A stretch of 64,000 nt of DNA, taken from assembly GCF_000294775.2 (NCBI RefSeq), contig NZ_CP015506.1:5059501-5123500 (forward strand), written 5' to 3'. The position numbers and the translations under genes are program-made. Origin of the DNA: Cytobacillus oceanisediminis 2691. Lineage in GTDB: Bacteria; Bacillota; Bacilli; Bacillales; Cytobacillaceae. This document shows, piece by piece, positions 41,446-50,316 of this stretch (position 1 is the first letter of the stretch; every line of letters starts with the position of its first letter). Below the pieces are notes generated by a model that worked only from the letters and a program-made list of their open reading frames with translations, made no database searches and had not been told where the DNA came from.

Positions 41446-44226
41446 CTATGCTGCTTCCTCTTCCTCATACGGAGAATCTATTTCTTCCCCCTCCGAATCT
41501 TTGAAAATAATATGAGACGGATCCGCTTTTTTCCCAAGTGTCCATTTTTGGACATTTTCGGCACCGCGGATTTCCACAACTTTGCTGCTTTCGACCATGA
41601 CTTCCTTTATATCTGATCCTGTTAAATCGACAATTGCTCCTTTGTTGGCAGAGCTGATAACCACTTTTGTATTTCTCAGGCCTTCGCCTTTAACCGCGGC
41701 GGATTTCTTCAGCCACAATCCTTGCGAGAGGCTGGATGTTCCATCCATAATCACCAAGGCATTATGTGGTCCAACAACGAATTTCTTCGCGTGGTAGTTT
41801 ACTAGATTAAAAACATGATCATATTTAGGCTCTTCCGGTTTAACTGCCGGCTTTAAGCTTGTCTGAATCATGACAGGGTCATGGTCACTTGCACGGCCGT
41901 GTTCTTCCATGAAGCCAGAGTTAATATGAAGAATATCAACCTCTGTTTTCTTGGCAAGGTTGTTGGATACTAAAATATGATCCAGCACCTGTGCATTTCC
42001 CTGGTAGTTGTACGTATAGCGTTCTTCTGCCCGAACCTTTTCAATCATGTTGGTTAATTCATCGCCCTTTAATGCCTTTAAAGGATTGGAGAATTCAAAA
42101 TCATTAAAGTCGCCAAGCAGGACGATATTGGCATTAGGGTCTTCTGCTTTTACATCCCTTACGAAACCGTTAACCACGTTAGCGATTTTCATGCGCTGAA
42201 TTTCACTGTTTAAGACGGGAGGCTGCACTTTGCCGAATAACGGAAGATCCCCGCCTTTCGAGTTAAAATGGTTAGCTACGACAATAACGCTTTCGCCCTG
42301 GAATTCGAACTGGGCCGCCAATGCTTTGCGGCTATCTTCAAATGCTTCATTGGCGGGATCAATGCGTCCTGGGTTTAGCGTTAATTTGCCGTCTTCAAAA
42401 TCAACCGCATCCGTTGCTGACCCTTTTTCGCCTTCCGATAATGTTACCCTTTCAGCGTTATAAAGGAAGCCGACACGGATGTTTCCTCCCGGCTGGCCGC
42501 CATCCTGTTTATCTTCTGGAGCGATATCTGTGTATGTGTAAGCTGGACCGCCCAGTTCTTTTATTTTTTCAATTAATAATGCTGCACTTAGATCGGCTTC
42601 TGTTGTGCCGCTATCTGTTGGTCCGTCATTATCCTGAACCTCTGTCAGACCAATGATATCCGGGTGCTTCATATTTTTAACGATTGCTTCTGCTAATCTC
42701 GTAACCTTTTCCGCATCCGTTTTTGTTGAGAAGTTTTCAACATTATAAGACGCGATGGTTAATTGATCTTCTTCAGGGATAAGACTTGTTTCTTCTCTTG
42801 CCGCAGGGCCTTCCTCAAATTCCGGCAATGAATCTGCATCACTTAATACTTTATAGTTGCTGAATCCGTAGCTGACGACACCCTGGACGCTGCCTTTAAA
42901 GCTGTCGCCCATTTTGGCAACAAAATCTTCAACGTTAATATCCAATGTGATTCTCTCAGGATTATAATCATTTTCTGAAATGCGCAGTCCGCCTGCCGCT
43001 GTGTTTGTTTCAACATCTCCTGGAACAACCACAAGCTCACCGTATTTTTGAGGCGCAACTACTTTAGGGTTGTCCACCTGAACAAGCATGCCTTCCAGGC
43101 TTTCATAAAAATCGATTCCATCCTGCTCCGGATCAAACTCACCAAAGCTGTCATTATCGATCACTTCAGTTGGCAGGTTTTCTTTACTGAGAATGACTGG
43201 AGCCGGAAGCTCCTGGCCTGACGCTATTTTATTAATTGCTGAAGCATTAATTTCGGTTACAGGCAAATCTGTCTCCAGTTTTTCAGCATAGCCGTCAAGT
43301 ACCCATTCTTTAATCTGTCCTGTTACTGTAACCACATCGCCCGCTTGTGCTCCGTGATTTTTCTTGTAAACGAGAATTCCTTCAGAAGTATTAGGATCCT
43401 GGTCAGGCTGCAGGTCCTGCATATAGAAATTGTTTGCATCTGCCACTTTTGTGACGATGCCTTCCACATCCGCAGCATATTGGTTGGCATATTTGGAATA
43501 ATGCCCTGCACCTTGAATATCATGAATGCGAAGTCCGCCTAATGCAGGCGTATAAGTAAATTCAGCTACTCTGCTGTCTGTTAAGCCTTCTTTAACAGCA
43601 AAGGCTTTAATGGTTGTTCTTTCATTAATGACAATCGGATCAGTATATGTATCACTTTTAGAAGTTGGCTCTGATCCATCCACCGTGTAATGAATGACTG
43701 CTCCTTCCGTTTCTGTCGATAAAACAATACCTGTTCCCTGCTTAACTGGACCTGCTTCAGGGGAAGCTGTTACAGCTGAAACTTTTGTTGGGTCTGTTTC
43801 TTCCACCCAAGAATAAGCCGATGAGTTCTTTAATCCTGGAACACTAAAGTAGGCTTCCAGTGAACCGGTAATTTGAACTTTCTTTCCAAGATTATCAGGG
43901 TTGTCCACCAGGTTTAATCCTGATCTCACATACCCGCTCGGAAGCTGAACCGGCAGTATTTTACCGGGATCTCTTTCATCGGGTGAGTCTGCCATGGCAA
44001 TATTGGTTGCCATTGTAAACGGACCGCTATGGCTATAGCTTGAAGTACTCTTTGTAACTCCAACAATATAACCTTCGACTGTGGCAACTCCGTTATTATC
44101 CGCAATAGCTTCTGCCACAGACTTCACTTCTTCTGCACTTGCCGTGGCAAAAGGACTAAAAAGACTAAGAATCAAAGCAAAGACACTAATAAAGCTAAGC
44201 AACTTTTTCCGCTGCTTTCCAATCAT
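41446..44226 (-). CDS. Secreted multidomain endonuclease/exonuclease/phosphatase-family nuclease
   Basis: A 926-residue exported protein. A signal peptide (KLLSFISVFALILSLFSPF, cleavage near ATASA) is followed by an OB-like DUF6359-type domain (SVAEAIADNNGVATVEGYIVGV). Next come a chitobiase-like Ig domain (HYTVDGSEPTSKSDTYTDPI), a second nucleic-acid-binding region, then the EEP nuclease domain from about residue 480. That domain has LTIASYNVENF, LTEVQDNDG, VVANHFNSKGG, LLGDFNDFE, LDHILVSNN and ASDHDPVMIQ. The C-terminal module (LWLKKSAAVKGEGLRNTKVV to VVEIRGAENVQKWTL) is shared with the nucleotidase downstream. Together they would degrade extracellular DNA or RNA to nucleosides and phosphate. 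GGAGTGG precedes the ATG 44224-44226. Confidence 0.9.
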   Translation of the reverse strand: MIGKQRKKLLSFISVFALILSLFSPFATASAEEVKSVAEAIADNNGVATVEGYIVGVTKSTSSYSHSGPFTMATNIAMADSPDERDPGKILPVQLPSGYVRSGLNLVDNPDNLGKKVQITGSLEAYFSVPGLKNSSAYSWVEETDPTKVSAVTASPEAGPVKQGTGIVLSTETEGAVIHYTVDGSEPTSKSDTYTDPIVINERTTIKAFAVKEGLTDSRVAEFTYTPALGGLRIHDIQGAGHYSKYANQYAADVEGIVTKVADANNFYMQDLQPDQDPNTSEGILVYKKNHGAQAGDVVTVTGQIKEWVLDGYAEKLETDLPVTEINASAINKIASGQELPAPVILSKENLPTEVIDNDSFGEFDPEQDGIDFYESLEGMLVQVDNPKVVAPQKYGELVVVPGDVETNTAAGGLRISENDYNPERITLDINVEDFVAKMGDSFKGSVQGVVSYGFSNYKVLSDADSLPEFEEGPAAREETSLIPEEDQLTIASYNVENFSTKTDAEKVTRLAEAIVKNMKHPDIIGLTEVQDNDGPTDSGTTEADLSAALLIEKIKELGGPAYTYTDIAPEDKQDGGQPGGNIRVGFLYNAERVTLSEGEKGSATDAVDFEDGKLTLNPGRIDPANEAFEDSRKALAAQFEFQGESVIVVANHFNSKGGDLPLFGKVQPPVLNSEIQRMKIANVVNGFVRDVKAEDPNANIVLLGDFNDFEFSNPLKALKGDELTNMIEKVRAEERYTYNYQGNAQVLDHILVSNNLAKKTEVDILHINSGFMEEHGRASDHDPVMIQTSLKPAVKPEEPKYDHVFNLVNYHAKKFVVGPHNALVIMDGTSSLSQGLWLKKSAAVKGEGLRNTKVVISSANKGAIVDLTGSDIKEVMVESSKVVEIRGAENVQKWTLGKKADPSHIIFKDSEGEEIDSPYEEEEAA

Positions 44227-44249
44227 GTAATCCACTCCTATTTCCTTAT

Positions 44250-44263
44250 TTTAAACGTTTACA
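44250..44263. promoter_or_regulatory. Possible cre site before the secreted nuclease
   Basis: TGTAAACGTTTAAA on the minus strand is one or two bases from the CcpA consensus and lies 24 bp before the nuclease start, a roadblock position. Confidence 0.45.
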
Positions 44264-44415
44264 TGACACTACCATTCTAGTAAATCACTCTTCTTTTTGG
44301 TATACAATCTGATATTTGTAAAAATTGAGTAAATAAGTAAAAATGAGAAAATATTCCCGTTTCATAAATAGGTCTAAAAACCCAGATGCGCACCGGAGAT
44401 ATTTTTTCCCAAACA

Positions 44416-44450
44416 AAAAGAGAATCCCCGCCAGGAAGATTCTCTTCATT
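44416..44450 (-). terminator. Terminator after the LysM-3D gene
   Basis: The minus strand reads AAGAGAATC-loop-GATTCTCTTTTTG, 5 bp past the stop at 44455. Confidence 0.8.
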
Positions 44451-44454
44451 TCTA

Positions 44455-45021
44455 TTATTTATAAACTTTAATAGTAACCGTTTTGCTGCCCCATTGCAGG
44501 GCTTTCTGTTTGTTTGGAATAAAGACGTCAATTTTATTGCCTCTTACTGCAGAGCCTTTGTCGCCTGCAATTGCCTCTCCATATCCAGGTACATAAACTT
44601 TTGATCCCAGTGGAATAACCTTCGGATCCACCGAAATCACCTTGGCGTTCGGGTTCTTTTTCAGGTTGATTCCTGTATAAGTAATGCCGCTGCACCCTTT
44701 GCAGCTGGCAGTGTAGGCAGTCGCTTTCACTTTAATTTCTTTATAGGCTTTCGTTGATGCAGCCTTTACAGCTGTCTTTTTAGGTGCCGCAGCTTTTGCC
44801 GATGAAGCAGTAACTTTTAGCACTTGTTTTGGTTTGATTGTATTTGATTTTAATTTATTCCAGGATTTAATTTGGTTAACGGTAACATTATGTTTTTTAG
44901 AGATCGCCCAAAGCGTGTCCCCTTTTTTTACTGTATACGTATTTCCTGCGGCTGAAGTGACATTGGAAAATCCAAACGATAGAAAAACAGCTGTGATTAG
45001 ATAGATTACTAATTTCTTCAT
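44455..45021 (-). CDS. LysM-3D domain cell-wall protein (YocH-like)
   Basis: A 188-residue exported protein. Signal peptide MKKLVIYLITAVFLSFGF ends near TSAAG. One LysM peptidoglycan-binding motif (YTVKKGDTLWAISKKHNVTV through KQVLKV) at residues 28-72 precedes an Ala/Lys linker. The C-terminal 3D domain (YTASCKGCSGITYTGINL, VISVDPKVIPLGSKVYVPGYGEAIAGD, IDVFIPNKQKALQWG) carries the three conserved aspartates of MltA-like lytic enzymes. It probably trims peptidoglycan at the surface. It lies after the SleB-like gene but has its own terminator. Confidence 0.92.
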   Translation of the reverse strand: MKKLVIYLITAVFLSFGFSNVTSAAGNTYTVKKGDTLWAISKKHNVTVNQIKSWNKLKSNTIKPKQVLKVTASSAKAAAPKKTAVKAASTKAYKEIKVKATAYTASCKGCSGITYTGINLKKNPNAKVISVDPKVIPLGSKVYVPGYGEAIAGDKGSAVRGNKIDVFIPNKQKALQWGSKTVTIKVYK

Positions 45022-45178
45022 GATATCTCCTTTATGTCCCTTGATAGGAACATATTAACACCATAAGATAACAGAGAGATTTCAGTAAAACTCTTTTTAT
45101 GTTACAGATTAAAGCGATTTTAATATTTTTGTAATATAAATTACCAGATTTTCTTTTATTATAAGAAGAACTAAATAA

Positions 45179-45210
45179 GGCACCTTCCCCGCTTGAACAG
45201 GAAAGGTGCC
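45179..45210 (-). terminator. Terminator after the SleB-like gene
   Basis: GGCACCTTTCC pairs with GGGAAGGTGCC (minus strand), followed by TTATTTAGTTCTT, 6 bp past the stop. Confidence 0.75.
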
Positions 45211-45215
45211 TCAAT

Positions 45216-45833
45216 TTAGTAGGCAAAATTGTGACTGCCGATTTGTTTAATGACTGTTCTAGTAAATATCCATTGATCTGTAGCTGTATAAGGATTGTAA
45301 TAATAGACTGCACCGCCAGTTGGATCCCATCCATCAAAAGCATCTCTTACTGCCTGATAAGCTTCTGCATCGGGCTGCAGCCAGTACTGACCGTCATTCA
45401 CAGCTGTAATGGCATTCTTTTGAAAAATAACATTTGAGAGAGTATCCGGGAATTCATTGGACTCCATACGATTAAGAACGACAGCCGCAACTGCCACTTG
45501 GCCTTCATAGCTTTCCCCGCGCGCTTCCCCATAAACCACATGAGCCAGCATGTCCACATTTCTAAGCATTTCTGCTGTGTTAACTCCTACAATGCCATCA
45601 GCTGCTAAACCGAAATCATATTGAAAGTTTCTTACTGCATTCTCTGTTACCGTCCCATAATACCCAGTATTGTCTGTATTAAAGTAACCAAGCTTTTGCA
45701 ATGCTGATTGAATATATGTAACTTCCGGGCCTGCTGAGCCATTCTTTAGAACAGCGGCATCTGCCTTGGGCTGGCTGAAGCTCAGCACAAATACCATTGC
45801 GGCTGCTGCCGCGATCCACTTTATGTAATTCAT
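45216..45833 (-). CDS. Cell-wall hydrolase, SleB/CwlJ type
   Basis: A 205-residue exported protein with a signal peptide (MNYIKWIAAAAAMVFVLSFS, cleavage near ADAA). It has one peptidoglycan-binding domain (LKNGSAGPEVTYIQSALQKLGYFN to DGIVGVNTAEML) and a Hydrolase_2 catalytic domain (LAHVVYGEARGESYEGQVAVAAVVLNR; the Glu in GEARGE is the expected catalytic residue). It resembles SleB, the cortex-lytic enzyme that acts in spore germination, but no ypeB follows, so a vegetative role is also possible. I use the ATG 45831-45833 with GGAGTG upstream; a longer frame to 45902 has no site. Confidence 0.9.
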   Translation of the reverse strand: MNYIKWIAAAAAMVFVLSFSQPKADAAVLKNGSAGPEVTYIQSALQKLGYFNTDNTGYYGTVTENAVRNFQYDFGLAADGIVGVNTAEMLRNVDMLAHVVYGEARGESYEGQVAVAAVVLNRMESNEFPDTLSNVIFQKNAITAVNDGQYWLQPDAEAYQAVRDAFDGWDPTGGAVYYYNPYTATDQWIFTRTVIKQIGSHNFAY

Positions 45834-45960
45834 TTGAACACTCCTCTTTATGTAGATATGTCGAGCAGGGCTGCCCCCCTTTTGATAAGGTAATAAGTTC
45901 ACCTTTGCTTGTTTCCCTAGATGGTCCCTGAGAAAACTCAGTCAAATGGTTTATTTTTTC

Positions 45961-45990
45961 AAACGGGACAAAGGGGACATTTTTGGTGTC
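45961..45990. repeat. GGGACA dispersed element (degenerate)
   Basis: GGGACAAAGGGGACATTTTTGG at this place resembles the GGGACA/TGTCCC elements elsewhere in the window (text split: GGGACAAAGGGGACA then TTTTTGG). It lies in the 45834-46035 gap, which has no gene. Confidence 0.35.
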
Positions 45991-46034
45991 ACTTCTAGAA
46001 CTTCTCTCTCGAATATCATTCACTTTTAATAACA

Positions 46035-46066
46035 AAATAAAAAACCGCTCTCTATAGAGAACGGCT
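46035..46066 (-). terminator. Terminator after the chemoreceptor gene
   Basis: The minus strand reads CCGTTCTCTATAGAGAGCGG followed by TTTTTTATTTTG, 6 bp past the stop. Confidence 0.8.
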
Positions 46067-46072
46067 TCCATC

Positions 46073-47818
46073 TTATAATCTAAACTTCTCCACCGACTGT
46101 TCCAGCTGGTTAGAAAGCATACTCAGCTGAACGGTCAGCTCTGAAATCTTTTCTACCGCATCCTCCTGCTGGTCTGTTGAGGCTGCGACTTCGCGGGAAA
46201 TTTGTGCTGTGTCTTTAGACAGACCCGCAAATTCATCAATGGATGCAGAAATCTCTTCTGATCCGGCAGAGAGCTCTTCTGTTACAGCAGAAACCTCCTG
46301 AATTTCCCCAGTAACACCTTCAACAGCATGCAGAATCTGATTGAATTTCTCTCCGGCACTATTGACCAGAACTGTGCCTTCTTCCACTTTACCTGAGCTC
46401 GCATGCATATTTCCGACTGCCTGTTCAATGGACGATCTAAAGTGATTTAGCTTTTCGGCAATTTGTGCAGCAGATGCTTTTGAGCCTTCTGCCAGCTTTT
46501 TAACCTCCTGGGATACAACCGCGAAGCCTTTGCCATGTTCGCCTGCTCTGGCTGCTTCAATGGCTGCATTTAATGCAAGCAGATTGGTTTGCTCTGCTAT
46601 GCCTGAAATCAGGTTCACAATATCCTCAATTTCAATAGCCTGCGTACCCAGCTCTTCTATAAATAGGGATGAATCATTTACAGTCTTTTTAATCTCATTG
46701 ATCTGCCGGATGATGGATTGAATTTCATCAAATCCTTCTTTTACCTGCTGTGTAACTGTATTGGATTGTTCGCTCACATCTGTCGAAGCTTCCGCAATAC
46801 GCTGTATGCCTATGGCCATTTCTTCTATTGCTTTCGCAGATTCCTCACTTCTGATCAGCTGTGTATCAGTAGCCCCTGCCACTTCCTGAATCCCTCTGAC
46901 AATCAGGCTGCTTGCCTGGCTGATTTCTTCCATCTTGTTTTCTATTTTACCCGAGGAGACCAAGAGTGCTTCTGAAGATGCTTTTATATCTTCAACCATC
47001 ACTTTTGTATGATGCGTCATTTTTTTGAATGACTCTGTAACAAAACCAATTTCGTCATTCCCTTTTACCTTAATGGAATTAGCCTTCTCTTCTGCACCCC
47101 GAAGATCTCCATCAGCCATCAATTGGGCTGCTGAACTGATATTCTGCAGAGGGTGCAGTCTTTTTTTGACGAACCAGGACAGTATGGCAACAACTGCAAG
47201 GATTAACAGTATATTTATCACCAGGTTCATAGGGAGCTCTTTTTGCAGTACTTGATCTGAAATACTATTAACATTCTCTGCATTGATGTCGACACCCAAT
47301 ATCCCGATTACTTTTCCATCGGCTTTAATTGGTACAAACGCTGAAAGATAATCCCCATATTCCGGATCATGAACGATCGGTGAGCTTGATGCTTTTCCAT
47401 CTAATACAGGAGAAATATCTTCATACGCTGTAGCAGTTGTCGGTGTTTTAATTTCCGCAGCCATATCCGAGTTCTTCGGCAGGCCATCAACCATTATAAA
47501 GAGCTCTTTCTTCTCGGAATCGGCCATTAAAGTATAAACGTAAAACGCACCCGTTTTCTCCCGAAAATCATTCAGCTGTTCCCGAAGATCCCAATAGGCC
47601 TCAGACTGTTCGGGATTCTTCAAAAAATCCTCATACTTATCTGTTTGCATCTTTGAAGCTATATTGTCTGCAATACTTATACTAAAATTTTCAATAGAAG
47701 ACTCTACTGAATTTTTCGTGCTTAAGTAGAGCATAGCAATATTGCCGAGTAAAACAATTGCCATTCCAAGCGCCATAACCATTGCAATTCTAGTGCTGAG
47801 CTTTTTCATATATTTCAC
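46073..47818 (-). CDS. Methyl-accepting chemotaxis protein (transmembrane, Cache-type sensor)
   Basis: A 581-residue membrane chemoreceptor. TM1 is about residues 8-30. The extracellular Cache-like sensor is residues 35-190 ([48 protein letters not shown] after DPE; the last as two parts). TM2 is about 197-216, followed by HAMP. The cytoplasmic signalling domain has the hairpin tip [20 protein letters not shown] and [20 protein letters not shown]. It passes ligand signals to CheA/CheW. The sensor contents resemble small-organic-acid or amino-acid Cache domains, but the ligand is unknown. It is monocistronic with its own terminator. Confidence 0.94.
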   Translation of the reverse strand: MKYMKKLSTRIAMVMALGMAIVLLGNIAMLYLSTKNSVESSIENFSISIADNIASKMQTDKYEDFLKNPEQSEAYWDLREQLNDFREKTGAFYVYTLMADSEKKELFIMVDGLPKNSDMAAEIKTPTTATAYEDISPVLDGKASSSPIVHDPEYGDYLSAFVPIKADGKVIGILGVDINAENVNSISDQVLQKELPMNLVINILLILAVVAILSWFVKKRLHPLQNISSAAQLMADGDLRGAEEKANSIKVKGNDEIGFVTESFKKMTHHTKVMVEDIKASSEALLVSSGKIENKMEEISQASSLIVRGIQEVAGATDTQLIRSEESAKAIEEMAIGIQRIAEASTDVSEQSNTVTQQVKEGFDEIQSIIRQINEIKKTVNDSSLFIEELGTQAIEIEDIVNLISGIAEQTNLLALNAAIEAARAGEHGKGFAVVSQEVKKLAEGSKASAAQIAEKLNHFRSSIEQAVGNMHASSGKVEEGTVLVNSAGEKFNQILHAVEGVTGEIQEVSAVTEELSAGSEEISASIDEFAGLSKDTAQISREVAASTDQQEDAVEKISELTVQLSMLSNQLEQSVEKFRL

Positions 47819-47932
47819 TCCATTAGTAAATATTTCATAAATGGATTATAACTTTTAACCCAGTAAAATAGCACTAGTAAAATCAGGAAATACACAAAAA
47901 ATACTGAAACCATTTCGGCTCCAGCATCTCTC

Positions 47933-49126
47933 TCAATCAATAATCATTTCCAAAAAACTCTCGCCTTCCTCAGTCGCAGGCAATCTAAAAAACTCGCTAA
48001 ATGTCGCCCCAACGTCAGCCATCGAATTACGCTTCCCTATGTTCACCGGTTTTACCCGCTTCCCGGCAGTGAGTATTGGAACGTATTCTCTCGTATGGTT
48101 GGAATGGCCAATGGTCGGGTCGTTGCCATGGTCGGCCATAATAATTATTAGATCCTCCTCTGCCATCTTGGGCAGGAATTCTGCGAGCCACTGGTCGGTT
48201 GTATTCAGCAGTCTGGCATACCATTCGGCATCCTCAGCATGTCCGGCCAGGTCTGTCTCCTGTACATTAACCAGAAACGCCGCGTCCTCTTTTTCTCCCA
48301 AATAAGATTTCTCTAAAGCTCGCAAAACCTTCTCGGTATCCACAATCGGATCTGCAGGTCCTTCTCCATGCAAAACATCGGCCGTTTTGCCAATCCGATA
48401 TACTTTAAGGCCATGTCTGGCAGCTATCATCGGAAATTGTCCGTCTATGTTTACACCGTAGCCCATGTGATAGACTTCATAGCCTTTGCCGTACACCTTG
48501 GCCTTCGGGGCATCCACTCCCCACTGGCCGGAATTTTTTTCATGAACAACTGACAGGATATGTTCGATGGTTGTATAGGGTCCTCCAAAAGCAATCACAC
48601 GGCTGGTGTCTACGTTCTGGCGGACAATCTTTCCGACTTTCTTTAACTCCTGGAAAGGCATTTTATTAAAATCAGCGGTTAAATTGATGATATTTCCTAA
48701 TGAAGATTCAAGATTATCCCCAATGACACAGGCACCGTTTACCAGCAGCACCGGCCTGTCTTCCCATGGGTATTCAACCTGGCAGCCTGCTTCTATTAAT
48801 GCTTGTGCCAAATCCGGATGAATATCCTTCATCAGCCTTTTATTTGAGCGCTTCGGGCAGCTTCCGGCAATTTCCTGATGCCCGAGGTACGTATCTGCCC
48901 CGTGATGGGCCAGTGCCGAGCAACCGTAAGCATTGGCAGGGGCTGCCTTGCCATCGACAAGCGTTCCCAGCCCAAGCTGATATAGAGTTGGTATGTTTAA
49001 AAAATCAACCGATTCTCGGATATGCTTATAGGTATTGGCCCTGCAGTCAGCAGGGCTGTACTCTCCGCAATCCTCCATTGCCCCGATGCCAAAGCTGTCA
49101 ATCACCAGCAGAATTGCTTTTGCCAT
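47933..49126 (-). CDS. yhfW: YhfW-like phosphopentomutase-family enzyme
   Basis: A 397-residue metalloenzyme of the alkaline-phosphatase superfamily, DeoB/YhfW branch. Conserved metal-site segments are LLVIDSFGIGAMEDCGEY at the N-terminus, GHQEIAGSCPKRSNKR, and IIIMADHGNDPTIGHSNHTREYVP near the C-terminus; VQETDLAGHAEDAEWYARLL lies between. DeoB interconverts ribose-1- and ribose-5-phosphate; the substrate of YhfW is not established. I start at ATG 49124-49126 rather than the GTG at 49135, which abuts AGGAA. It is the last gene of the yhf-type operon, 2 bp after yhfX. Confidence 0.88.
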   Translation of the reverse strand: MAKAILLVIDSFGIGAMEDCGEYSPADCRANTYKHIRESVDFLNIPTLYQLGLGTLVDGKAAPANAYGCSALAHHGADTYLGHQEIAGSCPKRSNKRLMKDIHPDLAQALIEAGCQVEYPWEDRPVLLVNGACVIGDNLESSLGNIINLTADFNKMPFQELKKVGKIVRQNVDTSRVIAFGGPYTTIEHILSVVHEKNSGQWGVDAPKAKVYGKGYEVYHMGYGVNIDGQFPMIAARHGLKVYRIGKTADVLHGEGPADPIVDTEKVLRALEKSYLGEKEDAAFLVNVQETDLAGHAEDAEWYARLLNTTDQWLAEFLPKMAEEDLIIIMADHGNDPTIGHSNHTREYVPILTAGKRVKPVNIGKRNSMADVGATFSEFFRLPATEEGESFLEMIID

Positions 49127-49128
49127 CC

Positions 49129-50289
49129 TTACCACTTCCTCTCAAAGTGAACCAATTCCGGCTTTCCGCTCTGAATTCCTTTTACCAGGGCAATATGGGC
49201 CCTCGTGACAAACACCTGGGTACGGAAAGAGAAAACAGCTGTATCGCCTTCAGAAATCTTAAAGCCGTTCGGTTTCTCAATCGCGCCATAGTAATCAATC
49301 GCTTCAGGAGCCGGTTCGATTGCTTTTACATACTGCCTCAATATGTCTTTTTCATTGTTTCCGACCAGACACCCGGTTAAATGGGAGCGTCCGTAATAGC
49401 CGCCGCCAATGACGTAATAATGCTCCTGATCCTGGTGGGACACTTCCGTTACATATACAATGGCAGGTTTCTCAGGGAGATTCCGGTAAGCATGCAGCGG
49501 GGTCGTTCCGGTGAGGGCATGTCCCGGTTCTCCATGTGTTACACCCTGTTCTGCCAGGAACGGTATGGTTTCACAGCTGGTCGCACTTGGACCGTTTACC
49601 TGCTTTACAATAATGCCCTTTTTCTCCAGAACCTCTTTTGCTTTTAGGAGGGTTTTAAAGTTAGGAGTCGGCTCCATGCTTCTCCTGTCCTGAGATATTT
49701 GAAGGTTCGGGAAGGTGGTGACGCCTGCTATGTTAATCCCTGGAAGCCCGGCCAGTTCGAGAAGCTCTTCATCCAGCTTTTCCAATCGAAAGCCGCCCTG
49801 CTGTCCGGGATAAATCATATCGCCTTCTGCATACACCCTGAGAAGTACATCCTGCACCATGCCTGATTGAACAGCTGCATCAGAAAGCTGTCTGGCACGC
49901 GCAAGGGAAAATAGGGTAATGACTTCCGGATTCCACAACAGCACTTCCGGCCACTGATTTTTCCCCGGCTGAACCAGGTGGCCGACATTTCCTAGTTTAA
50001 CGCCGCCTTCTGCCAATGTTTTGGCTTCGTCGAATTCAACAGCAACCGCTCTTTCAATTCCGTGCTCTGCAATAAATTGGCCTATAAACGGAAGCCTTCC
50101 AAGCTGCTTGCTCATGAAATAAAGCGTAAAGTCATGATTTTTTGCCTTTTCTGCCAGAGCTTCTACATTCTCTCCGAGTATATCGAGGTCAATCACGTAC
50201 GTATTCGGGGGTATTTGCCCGCTTTGGTGCAAAGTGACACCTGATTGAATAAGCTTAGGATTTCTGCGCTTTGTTACATCTAAAAACAT
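49129..50289 (-). CDS. yhfX: YhfX-like alanine-racemase-fold PLP protein
   Basis: A 386-residue protein with the N-terminal alanine-racemase barrel pattern: TYVIDLDILGENVEALAEKA, then TLYFMSKQLGRLP where the Lys is the likely PLP-binding residue. Later blocks are AVAVEFDEAKTLAEGG, VLLRVYAEGDMIYPGQQGGF, NGPSATSCETIPFLAEQGVTHGEPGHAL and GGGYYGRSH. The homologue in E. coli is YhfX, of unproven substrate, annotated as an amino-acid racemase. It lies between yhfS and yhfW in the same order of functions as in E. coli. ATG 50287-50289. Confidence 0.87.
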   Translation of the reverse strand: MFLDVTKRRNPKLIQSGVTLHQSGQIPPNTYVIDLDILGENVEALAEKAKNHDFTLYFMSKQLGRLPFIGQFIAEHGIERAVAVEFDEAKTLAEGGVKLGNVGHLVQPGKNQWPEVLLWNPEVITLFSLARARQLSDAAVQSGMVQDVLLRVYAEGDMIYPGQQGGFRLEKLDEELLELAGLPGINIAGVTTFPNLQISQDRRSMEPTPNFKTLLKAKEVLEKKGIIVKQVNGPSATSCETIPFLAEQGVTHGEPGHALTGTTPLHAYRNLPEKPAIVYVTEVSHQDQEHYYVIGGGYYGRSHLTGCLVGNNEKDILRQYVKAIEPAPEAIDYYGAIEKPNGFKISEGDTAVFSFRTQVFVTRAHIALVKGIQSGKPELVHFERKW

Positions 50290-50316
50290 TGAAGCTTCCC
50301 CCTTTATTTACGGGTA

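Noticed and set aside
44280-44420. PhoP box before the secreted nuclease
   Set aside because: TTTAC-like repeats occur on the minus strand, but spacings of 8 and 11 bp do not make a convincing set of direct repeats.
45022-45178. Coding continuation between the LysM-3D and SleB-like genes
   Set aside because: The open frame here is the antisense or shifted tail of the SleB-like gene; no start or ribosome site belongs to the gap itself.
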